This document shows positions 33,275-40,333 of a DNA stretch of 40,333 bases, one piece after another. The stretch comes from Moraxellaceae bacterium. Its GTDB lineage: Bacteria > Pseudomonadota > Gammaproteobacteria > Pseudomonadales > Moraxellaceae. The translations under genes and the position numbers were made by a program. Within the stretch, counting starts at the first letter, position 1. Every line of letters starts with the position of its first letter. The stretch spans positions 1 through 40,333 of the forward strand of contig JAJFBF010000052.1 of the NCBI GenBank assembly GCA_020697295.1. Direction: 5' to 3'. The notes beneath the pieces are model-generated. The model worked only from the letters and a program-made list of their open reading frames with translations, had not been told where the DNA came from and did no database searches.

Positions 33275-33648
33275 GTCGCCAGCTGGCCCTGATCTCCCCC
33301 CGAAAACCGGAAATCATTAGATATACAGTAATTTCAAATACTTAGAGATAAATGCAGGAGAGTGCGGCGGGCTTTTTCAGACATTACCCATAGTGCATGT
33401 GCGATATATCTCACACGCAACAGGGCGATCTTCCCTATTTCTATGCCCGAGCCGTAAGAACGGCCTGTTTGTCCGGGGGGAGCAGCCTGATTTCGCTGCC
33501 GCCGTTACAGACTTGCAGAAGGTTGCGGCCCGCAAGCCGAGGCTTGAACCGGGGCCTGACCCGTCTTCAGGGATGGAGACGCCATCCGGGGCTATAAGCC
33601 CGGGTCCAGGCCACTTGGCATCTGGCATCTGGCAACTGGCACCTCAAG
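33275..33648. other. intergenic stretch between the small RNA and bfr
   Basis: About 370 bp. The part at 33,310-33,360 is AT-rich and would be the upstream control region of the small RNA. Near 33,612-33,640 a short imperfect tandem repeat (TGGCATC TGGCATC TGGCAAC TGGCACC) follows. No gene is supported. Confidence 0.45.
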
Positions 33649-34113
33649 CTAGATCATGGATTGCTGGTAGTTCTGCAGCCCGATGCGGCCCAGCAGCTCG
33701 AGCTGCGTTTCCAGCCAGTCGATGTGCTCTTCCTCGCTGGCGAGGATCTTCTCGAACAGCTCGCGGGAGCCGTAGTCGCCCACCTGCTCGCAATGGGCGA
33801 TGGCCTGCTTGAGATCGGGATGGGCCTGCAATTCCAGCTTGAGGTCGCAGCGCAGGACCTCTTCGACGTTCTCGCCGATATAGAGCTTGTTGAGGGCCTG
33901 CAGGTTGGGCAAGCCCTCCAGGAAGAGGATGCGCTCGATCAGGAGATCGGCGTGCTTCATCTCATCGATGGACTCGTGGTACTCGTGCTCGCCCAGCTTG
34001 GACAGCCCCCAGTTGCGGTACATGCGGGCATGCAGGAAGTACTGGTTGATGGCCGTGAGCTCATTGACCAGCACCCGGTTAAGGTAGGCAATAACCTGAG
34101 CATCCCCTTTCAT
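33649..34113 (-). CDS. bfr: bacterioferritin
   Basis: 154 aa. The ferroxidase ligands Glu18, Glu51, His54, Glu94, Glu127 and His130 are all present, and Met52 is the inter-subunit haem ligand. It forms 24-subunit shells that oxidise Fe(II) and store Fe(III). AAGGAGAGG gives a strong ribosome site. It lies 79 bp after bfd on the same strand, so reductase partner and store are probably co-expressed. Confidence 0.98.
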   Translation of the reverse strand: MKGDAQVIAYLNRVLVNELTAINQYFLHARMYRNWGLSKLGEHEYHESIDEMKHADLLIERILFLEGLPNLQALNKLYIGENVEEVLRCDLKLELQAHPDLKQAIAHCEQVGDYGSRELFEKILASEEEHIDWLETQLELLGRIGLQNYQQSMI

Positions 34114-34192
34114 GACCCTCTCCTTGCTGAATGTGGAACTTAGGGTATGAGCTTACCAGAGGCGCCGGTGCCCGGGGGATGCCGTCACGTCT

Positions 34193-34387
34193 TCAGGCGG
34201 CGCCGGCGATGCCACGGGCCTCGTGTGCAAGGGCCGCGTCCAGCACCTGCCTGGCCTCGGGGGCGCAACGGCCGCACTGGGTCGCCACGCCCAGGCATTG
34301 CCGGAGCTCACGCATACTGCAGCAGCCCTCGGACACCGCCTCGCGAATCTGGCCGTCAGTCACCGCCTTGCAGATACATACGTACAT
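34193..34387 (-). CDS. bfd: bacterioferritin-associated ferredoxin
   Basis: 64 aa from ATG 34387 (GGAG upstream), starting MYVCICKAVTDGQIREAV. Cys4 and Cys6 plus the later QCGRC give the four ligands of the [2Fe-2S] cluster in the BFD fold. Bfd docks on bacterioferritin and reduces the core to release iron. It precedes bfr, and a Fur-like site lies 30 bp upstream, which fits induction under iron shortage. Confidence 0.96.
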   Translation of the reverse strand: MYVCICKAVTDGQIREAVSEGCCSMRELRQCLGVATQCGRCAPEARQVLDAALAHEARGIAGAA

Positions 34388-34416
34388 GTCTGGCTCCAGC
34401 ACAAACCTTAATGCGA

Positions 34417-34435
34417 ACAATTATCATTAATAATC
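34417..34435 (-). promoter_or_regulatory. Fur-box-like site upstream of bfd
   Basis: GATTATTAATGATAATTGT on the minus strand contains GATTAT and GATAAT hexamers like those of Fur boxes, in an AT-rich patch just before bfd. The match is partial. Confidence 0.5.
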
Positions 34436-34521
34436 AAGGTGGGTGCAAGAATCAATCGTTCGCCGGCCGACGGAAGGGCGCCGACTCACGCCACGCCCAC
34501 CGGGATCGGCAGATTTCAGGC

Positions 34522-34548
34522 AAAAAAAAGCCCACATCATGTGGGCTT
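34522..34548 (-). terminator. terminator of the rstA-rstB operon
   Basis: AAGCCCACA and TGTGGGCTT arms (9 bp) with a 3-nt loop and an eight-T run on the minus strand, 127 bp past the kinase stop. Confidence 0.88.
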
Positions 34549-34674
34549 AACAGGGGTACAACCAAGATTCGCTGCCAAGTTGAGGAGTCCAACCGCCACG
34601 GCCATGCCGTGACTGCATGAATGCATAGTGGCCTTCGCCCGGCAAAGCGTCTGTAGGGAAGGTGTTAGTCCCTG

Positions 34675-36321
34675 TTACCTAGTGTTATCAGATACAGGCG
34701 TTTTGTGGCGGCGGGCATGGCGAAGGTTCTGCCGCACCGGCCAGCGGAAGGTGAAGCAGGCCCCCTGCAGATCGGCACTGCGCGAGACCTCGACACTCCC
34801 CCCGTGCCAGAAAGCGATGCGCTGCACGATGGACAAGCCCAGGCCATAGCCGCCGGAAGCCCGGGTGCGGCTGTCATCCAGGCGGGAAAAGGGCTCGAAG
34901 ATACGCTCGCGGTCCTTTTCGGGGATACCCGGGCCGTCATCCTCGACCCGGACCCAGGCTGAGTTGCCCTTGACCCCGGCGGTCAGGCGCACGCGGGAAC
35001 GGGCATAGCGCACGGCGTTGCCGGCCAGGTTCTGCAGGATGCGGTGCAGGTAGCGCGCCTCCGCCTCCGCCTCGGCCTCCGGGTTGTCAACGACGACCTC
35101 GATGTCGTGGCCGGTATTGAGGCCCGCCGTCTCCTGCCGCACGCGATCCAGCAGTGGCCGCAGCGCCACCGGCTCGAAGGAGAGCGCCAGGGTTCCCTGC
35201 TCGAGCTTGGCGTAGGTGAGAATCTCGTCGATGAGCAGGTTGAGCTGCTCCACATCCTGGTCCAGCAGGTGCAGGCGCTCATGGCGCTGCTCGCTGTCAT
35301 CGGTGTCGGCCAGCATTTCCATGCCGAAGCGCAGGCGCGCCACCGGCGTGCGCAACTCATGCGAGACCGCGCGCGTCATCTCGCGCTGGGAGTCGATCAG
35401 GCGCTGGATATGCTCGGCCATGCCGTTGAAGGCATGGGCCAGACGGCTGATCTCGTCGGAACCTTGAACCAGTGCGCGGGCGGACAGGTCACCTGCCCGG
35501 ATGTTCTGCACGGCCAGTTCCATCTTCTTCAGCTTGCGCTCGAGAGGATGGATGATGAAGTAGGCGGCGATGGTGATGATGGACAGGACCGCCATCGCCA
35601 CCATCAGGATCAGCTGCATCGGCATCCAGTCAAAGATGTAGAGCGGCCCCATGACCAGCACGCGCTCGGTGCCGGTCAGCGGCGCCACGATGCGCAGCGA
35701 GGAATTGCGGGTGCCGGAGCCTTCCTTCAGGACCAGCACGACCTCGTTGCGGCGGATGCGCGCCAGCTGGTCGCGGTCGAGGCCGGCCTTGTTCGCGGGC
35801 ATGAGCAGCACCGGATACGGGAAAAAGCGCTGCAGCTCCTGGATGCGCCGGTCCTCGCGGCCCGGGTAATGCCCCAGCTCCTCGAGGAAGAAGACCGCCA
35901 GGGCCTTGGCCTGCTGCTCCGAGACCTTGGACATGCGGGTCTTGAGGTAGCGCTCCTCGCGGCCGGGAATGCGCGAATAGATATCGGCATAGTTCTGCTC
36001 CTCATTGGAGCGGAACACGGCCCGGCCCTCGGCGAGGTGGGTAACCTCGTCCTCGGTAAACTGCTCGCGGTCGGCCGGGACAATGCTGATGGCGCTGTCC
36101 ATGACCTTGCTCGCCTCCGCCAGCCAGGCGGTGCGGGCCTCTCCCTGCTGACGCGAGATGCCCAGGGCGATGAGATGAAAGATGCCGGTGGCCATGCTCT
36201 CGCGATAGCTGGCGGCACGCTGGTCATTGATGGCCTGGATAAATCCCCAGGCGAGGAGCGCCACCGCAGCGATGACCAGCAGGATACCGCCATAAATTCG
36301 TACGAATATGCTGCTGGGCAT
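34675..36321 (-). CDS. rstB: RstB-like sensor histidine kinase
   Basis: 548 aa. Membrane segments lie at about 8-30 and 235-257 with a periplasmic domain of about 200 residues between. A HAMP domain follows (about 258-312), then the phospho-acceptor His321 in AVSHELRTPVARLRF, the N-box near 430-440 (ILQNLAGNAVRYA), G1 EDDGPGIPEKD (460-470) and G2 GGYGLGLSIV (490-499). It should phosphorylate the partner regulator 21 bp upstream. The HisKA region is RstB-like. The long periplasmic domain differs from the E. coli protein, so the signal may differ. The gene ends in a good terminator. Confidence 0.9.
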   Translation of the reverse strand: MPSSIFVRIYGGILLVIAAVALLAWGFIQAINDQRAASYRESMATGIFHLIALGISRQQGEARTAWLAEASKVMDSAISIVPADREQFTEDEVTHLAEGRAVFRSNEEQNYADIYSRIPGREERYLKTRMSKVSEQQAKALAVFFLEELGHYPGREDRRIQELQRFFPYPVLLMPANKAGLDRDQLARIRRNEVVLVLKEGSGTRNSSLRIVAPLTGTERVLVMGPLYIFDWMPMQLILMVAMAVLSIITIAAYFIIHPLERKLKKMELAVQNIRAGDLSARALVQGSDEISRLAHAFNGMAEHIQRLIDSQREMTRAVSHELRTPVARLRFGMEMLADTDDSEQRHERLHLLDQDVEQLNLLIDEILTYAKLEQGTLALSFEPVALRPLLDRVRQETAGLNTGHDIEVVVDNPEAEAEAEARYLHRILQNLAGNAVRYARSRVRLTAGVKGNSAWVRVEDDGPGIPEKDRERIFEPFSRLDDSRTRASGGYGLGLSIVQRIAFWHGGSVEVSRSADLQGACFTFRWPVRQNLRHARRHKTPVSDNTR

Positions 36322-36342
36322 GCGGTAGGGCTCGGTGACGCG

Positions 36343-37059
36343 TCAGGCGGATTCCTTGACGAACAGGTAACCCTTGCTGCGCACGGTCTTGATGCGGCGG
36401 GGGTTCTCGGGATCATCGCCGATCTTGGGGCGGATGCGGGAGATGCGTACGTCGATGGAACGGTCCTGTCCGTCGTATTCAATGCCGCGCAGGCGCTCGA
36501 AGATATCCTCGCGGGAGAGGATGCGGCCGGCATTGGAGGCCAGCAGCCACAGCAGGTCGTATTCGGCGCTGGTGAACTCGACGGGCTTGCCGTTCAGGAT
36601 GACGGCGCGGGCGCCGTTGTCGATGACCAGCTCGCCGAAGTCGAGGCAGCTCGGCACCTCTTCAGCCGCCATGTCGGAGCGGCGCAGCAGGGCGCGGATG
36701 CGGGCCAGCAGCACACGCGGCTGGGCCGGCTTGGAGACGTAGTCGTCGGCGCCCATCTCGAGGCCCAGCACCTGGTCCATGTCCTCGGCGCGGGCGGTGA
36801 GCATGAGGATGGGCTGCTGGTAGCCCTGGGCGCGCACCTCGCGGCAGACGGTGAGGCCGTCGGCCCCGGGCAGCATGATGTCGAGAACGACCATGTCGGG
36901 CTGGTCGTCAATGATGCGGCGGATGGCCCGGGTACCATCGGCTTCCACGCCGACCTCAAGGCCATTACGGATGAGATATTCCTGGGTAAGGGAGGCCAGG
37001 CGCTCGTCGTCTTCGACGATCAGCACCCGCGGCAGCTTCTCAGTAGTCTGGCTCATCAT
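36343..37059 (-). CDS. rstA: RstA-like response regulator
   Basis: 238 aa. The receiver domain has the phospho-acceptor Asp60 in VVLDIMLPG and the acidic pair in LIVEDDE. The OmpR-type winged helix contains LRGIEYDGQDRSIDVRISR and ends RIKTVRSKGYLFVKE, very close to E. coli RstA. Phosphorylated regulator should bind target promoters as a dimer. It is first in the operon with rstB and divergent from nrdA across a 607-bp control region. Confidence 0.93.
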   Translation of the reverse strand: MMSQTTEKLPRVLIVEDDERLASLTQEYLIRNGLEVGVEADGTRAIRRIIDDQPDMVVLDIMLPGADGLTVCREVRAQGYQQPILMLTARAEDMDQVLGLEMGADDYVSKPAQPRVLLARIRALLRRSDMAAEEVPSCLDFGELVIDNGARAVILNGKPVEFTSAEYDLLWLLASNAGRILSREDIFERLRGIEYDGQDRSIDVRISRIRPKIGDDPENPRRIKTVRSKGYLFVKESA

Positions 37060-37227
37060 AATAAATCCTTTTTAAAACAAGTGGATAGTAAGAATCCCAG
37101 AGCCCTGCAGAATTGTAACTGCGGCGATCATACGAATTGTAAACGCGGCCCCCAAGGCGGGATAACCAAAAAGCTACAAGACAGCGCCCTTCCCCTTCGC
37201 CTAGAAAAGCCTTTATCACGGAAATTC
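37060..37227. other. upstream region of rstA
   Basis: About 170 bp, moderately AT-rich near rstA (AAATCCTTTTTAAAACAAG). The rstA promoter should lie here. No gene is visible. Confidence 0.4.
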
Positions 37228-37353
37228 ACCACTACATATTGTGTCCACACCATCCCGGCCCGGAAACAGTGGCGGCCCGGCCTGAAGCCCAGGCTTACCC
37301 ACCCGGCGCCCACAACATATCCACAAAGTTATCCCCGGATCTCATACTTGCGA
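37228..37353 (+). promoter_or_regulatory. nrdA promoter region with NrdR-like and DnaA-like boxes
   Basis: CCACTACATATTGTGT (37,229-37,244) matches a palindromic NrdR box at about 13 of 16 positions. ATATCCACA (37,317-37,325) and TTATCCCCG (37,329-37,337) are DnaA-like, and TCCACA-17-CATACT (37,320-37,348) is a possible promoter reading toward nrdA. NrdR and DnaA control of nrdAB is known in other bacteria. This segment is the partner of the copy at 18,371-18,523. A start near 37,355 would give a leader of about 310 nt. Confidence 0.65.
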
Positions 37354-37551
37354 CGGCTCGCCAAACGGCTTATCTTGTATCGCCAGAGAGTAGCCAACAC
37401 CATATGTAGCGTTGTGACCTGGCAGCACGCTTTCACCACCCCATGAAATCCTCAGAAGAAAAACGGGTGAAAGTCACAGGGTCCGCAGCCTCCACCACCG
37501 CTCAACAGGGAATTCCGCGGCCGCCAGAGCCGTTCGCAACGGAGTGCGATA

Positions 37552-37567
37552 CCCCAATATATTGTGG
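37552..37567 (+). promoter_or_regulatory. second NrdR-like box upstream of nrdA
   Basis: CCCCAATATATTGTGG resembles the NrdR consensus (core CAATATATTG), 100 bp before the nrdA start. NrdR boxes usually come as pairs about 31 bp apart; here the two are 323 bp apart, so each may act with a weaker partner or at a separate promoter. Confidence 0.5.
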
Positions 37568-37666
37568 TTCGCCCCCCGTCCGGGAATTCCCCCTGACCGG
37601 GCACAGCGCGGGTGTGGCTCTCTGCTTTTGATTTCTGACCCTTCACCCTTGCCAGCGGGAAGCCAC

Positions 37667-40333
37667 ATGTACACGGAAACGACCTCCACTTCGGGCAGCC
37701 CCGTCGCTGCCACCCCGGCCGGCACCGATGCCGCCAGCGTCCTCGCCACCGCCCCCGGCACCCTGCGCGTCATCAAGCGCAACGGCACCGTGGTGGCCTA
37801 TGACGAGTCCAAGATCTCGGTCGCCATCACCAAGGCCTTCCTGGCCGTGGAAGGCGGCAACGCGGCCGCCAGCTCGCGCATCCACGAGACCGTGGCCCAG
37901 CTCATGACGATGGTGACCACCACCTTCAAGCGCCGCATGCCCACCGGCGGCACCGTGCACATCGAGGAAATCCAGGACCAGGTCGAACTGGCCCTGATGC
38001 GTGCCGGGGAACAGAAGATCGCCCGTTCCTACGTGCTCTACCGCGACGAGCGCTCGCGGGCCCGCGAGGCCGCGCAAAAGGCCACGCCCCGTGCCCAGAC
38101 CACGCTGACCGTGACTGGCGATGACGGCGCGCGCCGGCCGCTGGACATCGCCCGCCTGGAAGACCTGGTGGCCACCGCCTGCGTCGGCCTGGAAGGCGTC
38201 GATGCCCCGTCCATCGTCGAGGAAACCCTGAAGAACCTCTACGACGGCGTGAAGGAAACCGACATCAACACCACCATGGTGATGTGCGCCCGCGTCATGA
38301 TCGAGCAGGAGCCCAACTACACCTACGTAACCGCGCGCCTGCTGCTCGACCACCTGCGCGCCGAAGGCCTGGCCTTCATGGGCATCGCGAAGAGCGCGAC
38401 CCAGGGCGAGATGGGCAAGCATTACCCGGAGGCGCTGCGCCGCTACATCGCCAAGGGCATCGAGCTGGAGCTGCTCTCCCCCGAGCTCGCCACCTTCGAC
38501 CTGGCCAAGCTGGGCGCCGCCCTGAAGCCGGAGCGTGATTTCCAGTTCACCTACCTCGGCCTGCAGACGCTGTACGACCGCTACTTCATCCATTCCAACG
38601 ACGTCCGCTTTGAATTGCCGCAGGTGTTCTTCATGCGCGTGGCCATGGGCCTGGCGCTGAACGAGAAGGACCGCGAAGGCCGCGCCATCGAGTTCTACAA
38701 CCTGATGTCGTCCTTTGACTACATGGCCTCGACGCCCACCCTGTTCAACGCCGGCACCCTGCGCCCGCAGCTCTCCAGCTGCTACCTGACGACCGTGCCC
38801 GACGATCTGCACGGCATCTTTGGCGCCATCCAGGACAACGCCATGCTGTCGAAGTGGGCCGGTGGCCTCGGCAACGACTGGACGCCGGTGCGCGCCCTCG
38901 GCACCTATATCAAGGGCACCAACGGCAAGTCGCAGGGCGTCGTACCCTTCCTCAAGGTGGCCAACGACACCGCCGTCGCCGTGAACCAGGGCGGCAAGCG
39001 CAAGGGCGCGGTCTGCTCCTACCTCGAGACCTGGCACCTGGACATCGAGGAATTCGTCGAGCTGCGCAAGAACACCGGCGACGACCGCCGCCGCACCCAC
39101 GACATGAACACCGCCAACTGGGTGCCCGACCTGTTCATGAAGCGCGTGTTCGACGATGGCGAATGGACGCTGCTCTCCCCCGCCGATGCGCCCGACCTGC
39201 ACGACCTCTACGGCGCCGCCTTCGAGAAGCGCTATGCCGAATATGAGCAGATGACCCGCGAGGGAACGCTCAAGCTGTTCAAGCGCGTCCGCGCCCAGGA
39301 CCTCTGGCGCAAGATGCTCTCCATGCTGTTCGAAACCGGCCATCCCTGGATCACCTTCAAGGATGTCTGCAACCTGCGCTCGCCGCAGCAGCACGTGGGC
39401 GTGGTGCACTCCTCCAACCTGTGCACGGAAATCACGCTGAACACCAGCGCCGAGGAAATCGCGGTCTGCAACCTGGGCTCGATCAACCTGGTCAACCACG
39501 TTACCGCCGCCGGCCTCGACGTCGACAAGATCCGCGCCACGGTGAAGACTGCCGTGCGCATGCTCGACAACGTAATCGACATCAATTACTACGCGGTGCC
39601 CCAGGCCCGGAAGTCCAACCTGCGCCACCGTCCGGTCGGCCTCGGCATCATGGGCTTCCAGGATGCGCTGTATATCCAGAAGCTGGCCTACGGCTCCGAC
39701 GCCGCGGTGAAATTCGCCGACACCTCCATGGAAGCGATCAGTTACTACGCCATCGACGCCTCGGTCGACCTGGCCGTGGAGCGCGGCAGCTACTCCAGCT
39801 ATGAAGGCTCGCTGTGGAGCAAGGGCGTGCTGCCCATCGACTCCATCAAGTACATCGCCGAGCAGCGTGGCGAGAACTATGTGGACATCAACACGTCCGC
39901 GACCTTGGACTGGGCGCCGCTGCGCACCCGCGTGCAGACCATCGGCATGCGCAACTCCAACGTGATGGCGATCGCGCCGACGGCGACGATCTCCAATATC
40001 TGCGGCGTATCGCAGTCGATCGAGCCGACCTTCCAGAACCTGTACGTGAAGTCCAACCTGTCGGGCGAGTTCACCGTGGTCAACCCCTACCTGGTCAACG
40101 AGCTCAAGGCGCGTGGCCTGTGGGACAACGTCATGGTCAACGACCTCAAGTACTACGAGGGCTCGATGCAGAAGCTGGACCGCATTCCGGCCGACCTCAA
40201 GGCGCTGTTCGCCACCGCCTTCGAGATCGAGCCAAAGTGGCTGGTGGACGCCGCCTCGCGTCGCCAGAAGTGGATCGACCAGGCGCAGTCGCTGAACCTG
40301 TACATCAACAATGCCTCCGGCAAGAAGCTGGAC
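37667..40333 (+). CDS. nrdA: class Ia ribonucleotide reductase large subunit (partial)
   Basis: 889 codons are visible with no stop; the 3' end lies outside the window. Two ATP-cone domains occupy about residues 32-128 (LRVIKRNGTVVAYDESKI...) and 147-234, a doubled allosteric activity site known in Pseudomonas-type NrdA. The catalytic barrel has the redox Cys in LSSCYLTTVPDD, then SSNLCTEITLN with the thiyl Cys and Glu, and EEIAVCNLGSINL with the paired redox Cys. With NrdB it reduces ribonucleoside diphosphates to deoxy forms. The Thr/Ser/Ala-rich first 30 residues are variable. It is divergent from rstA. Confidence 0.97.
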   Translation, partial: MYTETTSTSGSPVAATPAGTDAASVLATAPGTLRVIKRNGTVVAYDESKISVAITKAFLAVEGGNAAASSRIHETVAQLMTMVTTTFKRRMPTGGTVHIEEIQDQVELALMRAGEQKIARSYVLYRDERSRAREAAQKATPRAQTTLTVTGDDGARRPLDIARLEDLVATACVGLEGVDAPSIVEETLKNLYDGVKETDINTTMVMCARVMIEQEPNYTYVTARLLLDHLRAEGLAFMGIAKSATQGEMGKHYPEALRRYIAKGIELELLSPELATFDLAKLGAALKPERDFQFTYLGLQTLYDRYFIHSNDVRFELPQVFFMRVAMGLALNEKDREGRAIEFYNLMSSFDYMASTPTLFNAGTLRPQLSSCYLTTVPDDLHGIFGAIQDNAMLSKWAGGLGNDWTPVRALGTYIKGTNGKSQGVVPFLKVANDTAVAVNQGGKRKGAVCSYLETWHLDIEEFVELRKNTGDDRRRTHDMNTANWVPDLFMKRVFDDGEWTLLSPADAPDLHDLYGAAFEKRYAEYEQMTREGTLKLFKRVRAQDLWRKMLSMLFETGHPWITFKDVCNLRSPQQHVGVVHSSNLCTEITLNTSAEEIAVCNLGSINLVNHVTAAGLDVDKIRATVKTAVRMLDNVIDINYYAVPQARKSNLRHRPVGLGIMGFQDALYIQKLAYGSDAAVKFADTSMEAISYYAIDASVDLAVERGSYSSYEGSLWSKGVLPIDSIKYIAEQRGENYVDINTSATLDWAPLRTRVQTIGMRNSNVMAIAPTATISNICGVSQSIEPTFQNLYVKSNLSGEFTVVNPYLVNELKARGLWDNVMVNDLKYYEGSMQKLDRIPADLKALFATAFEIEPKWLVDAASRRQKWIDQAQSLNLYINNASGKKLD

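Noticed and set aside
33320-33360. GacA upstream activating sequence for the small RNA
   Set aside because: CTTAGA and GTAA-like half-sites are present in the AT-rich patch, but the spacing is 8 bp, not 6, and the match is poor.
33395-33420. CRP site (TGTGC...TCACA)
   Set aside because: The half-sites are separated by 8 bp instead of 6 and no promoter is placed next to it.
35044-37446. 800-codon open frame on the plus strand
   Set aside because: Opposite rstB and rstA, which have complete kinase and regulator motifs.
37643-39628. 661-codon open frame on the minus strand
   Set aside because: It lies opposite nrdA, whose domains and active-site Cys are clear. Long antisense frames are common in high-GC genes, and the translation is His/Gly/Val-rich without a family.

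Overview
The window is high-GC gammaproteobacterial chromosome. The right half (about 21.9-40.3 kb) is core genome: tRNA-Arg(ACG), tRNA-Ser(GCT), csrA, lysC, alaS, recX, recA, pncC, mutS, fdxA, bfr, bfd, an RstB/RstA-type two-component system and nrdA, which runs off the right edge. This order resembles Pseudomonas and relatives (csrA-lysC-alaS, recX-recA-pncC-mutS-fdxA), and the NrdA has the two N-terminal ATP-cones seen in such genomes. I cannot fix the genus.

The left half (1 to about 21.87 kb) looks like an accessory island set against the 3' end of tRNA-Arg. Next to the tRNA is an integration module: a tyrosine integrase with an overlapping excisionase-like gene upstream and a 95-aa gene downstream, a divergent Cro/CI-type regulator with large inverted-repeat operators, and a second small regulator. 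Further left is a plus-strand operon of three genes joined by ATGA overlaps (267, 782 and 964 aa). Its last product is a complete but oversized tyrosine recombinase, and the middle one is a degenerate recombinase-like protein. Between the two modules lies a Cas2-like small gene behind a segment that closely copies the promoter region of the core gene nrdA.

The far left is a minus-strand defence operon: hsdM, hsdS, an RloC/PrrC-like ABC-ATPase with a CxxC motif and a C-terminal HEPN-type RNase motif, a class II Fic protein, and a DUF4011-helicase with the start of a Vsr/DUF559-like nuclease domain at the window edge. No hsdR is inside the window. The likely logic is DNA modification and recognition (HsdM, HsdS), backed by tRNA-cutting or AMPylating suicide effectors and a helicase-nuclease.

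In the core half the most useful new call is an unannotated small RNA (about 33,238 to 33,106, minus strand) with nine GGA motifs, hairpins presenting GGA in their loops, a sigma70-like promoter and a strong terminator. It lies just downstream of fdxA, where Pseudomonas carries rsmZ. It is a strong candidate for a CsrB/RsmZ-type antagonist of the CsrA encoded 10 kb away. Other signals include a SOS box before recA, five REP-like palindromes between alaS and lysC, and NrdR-like and DnaA-like boxes before nrdA.
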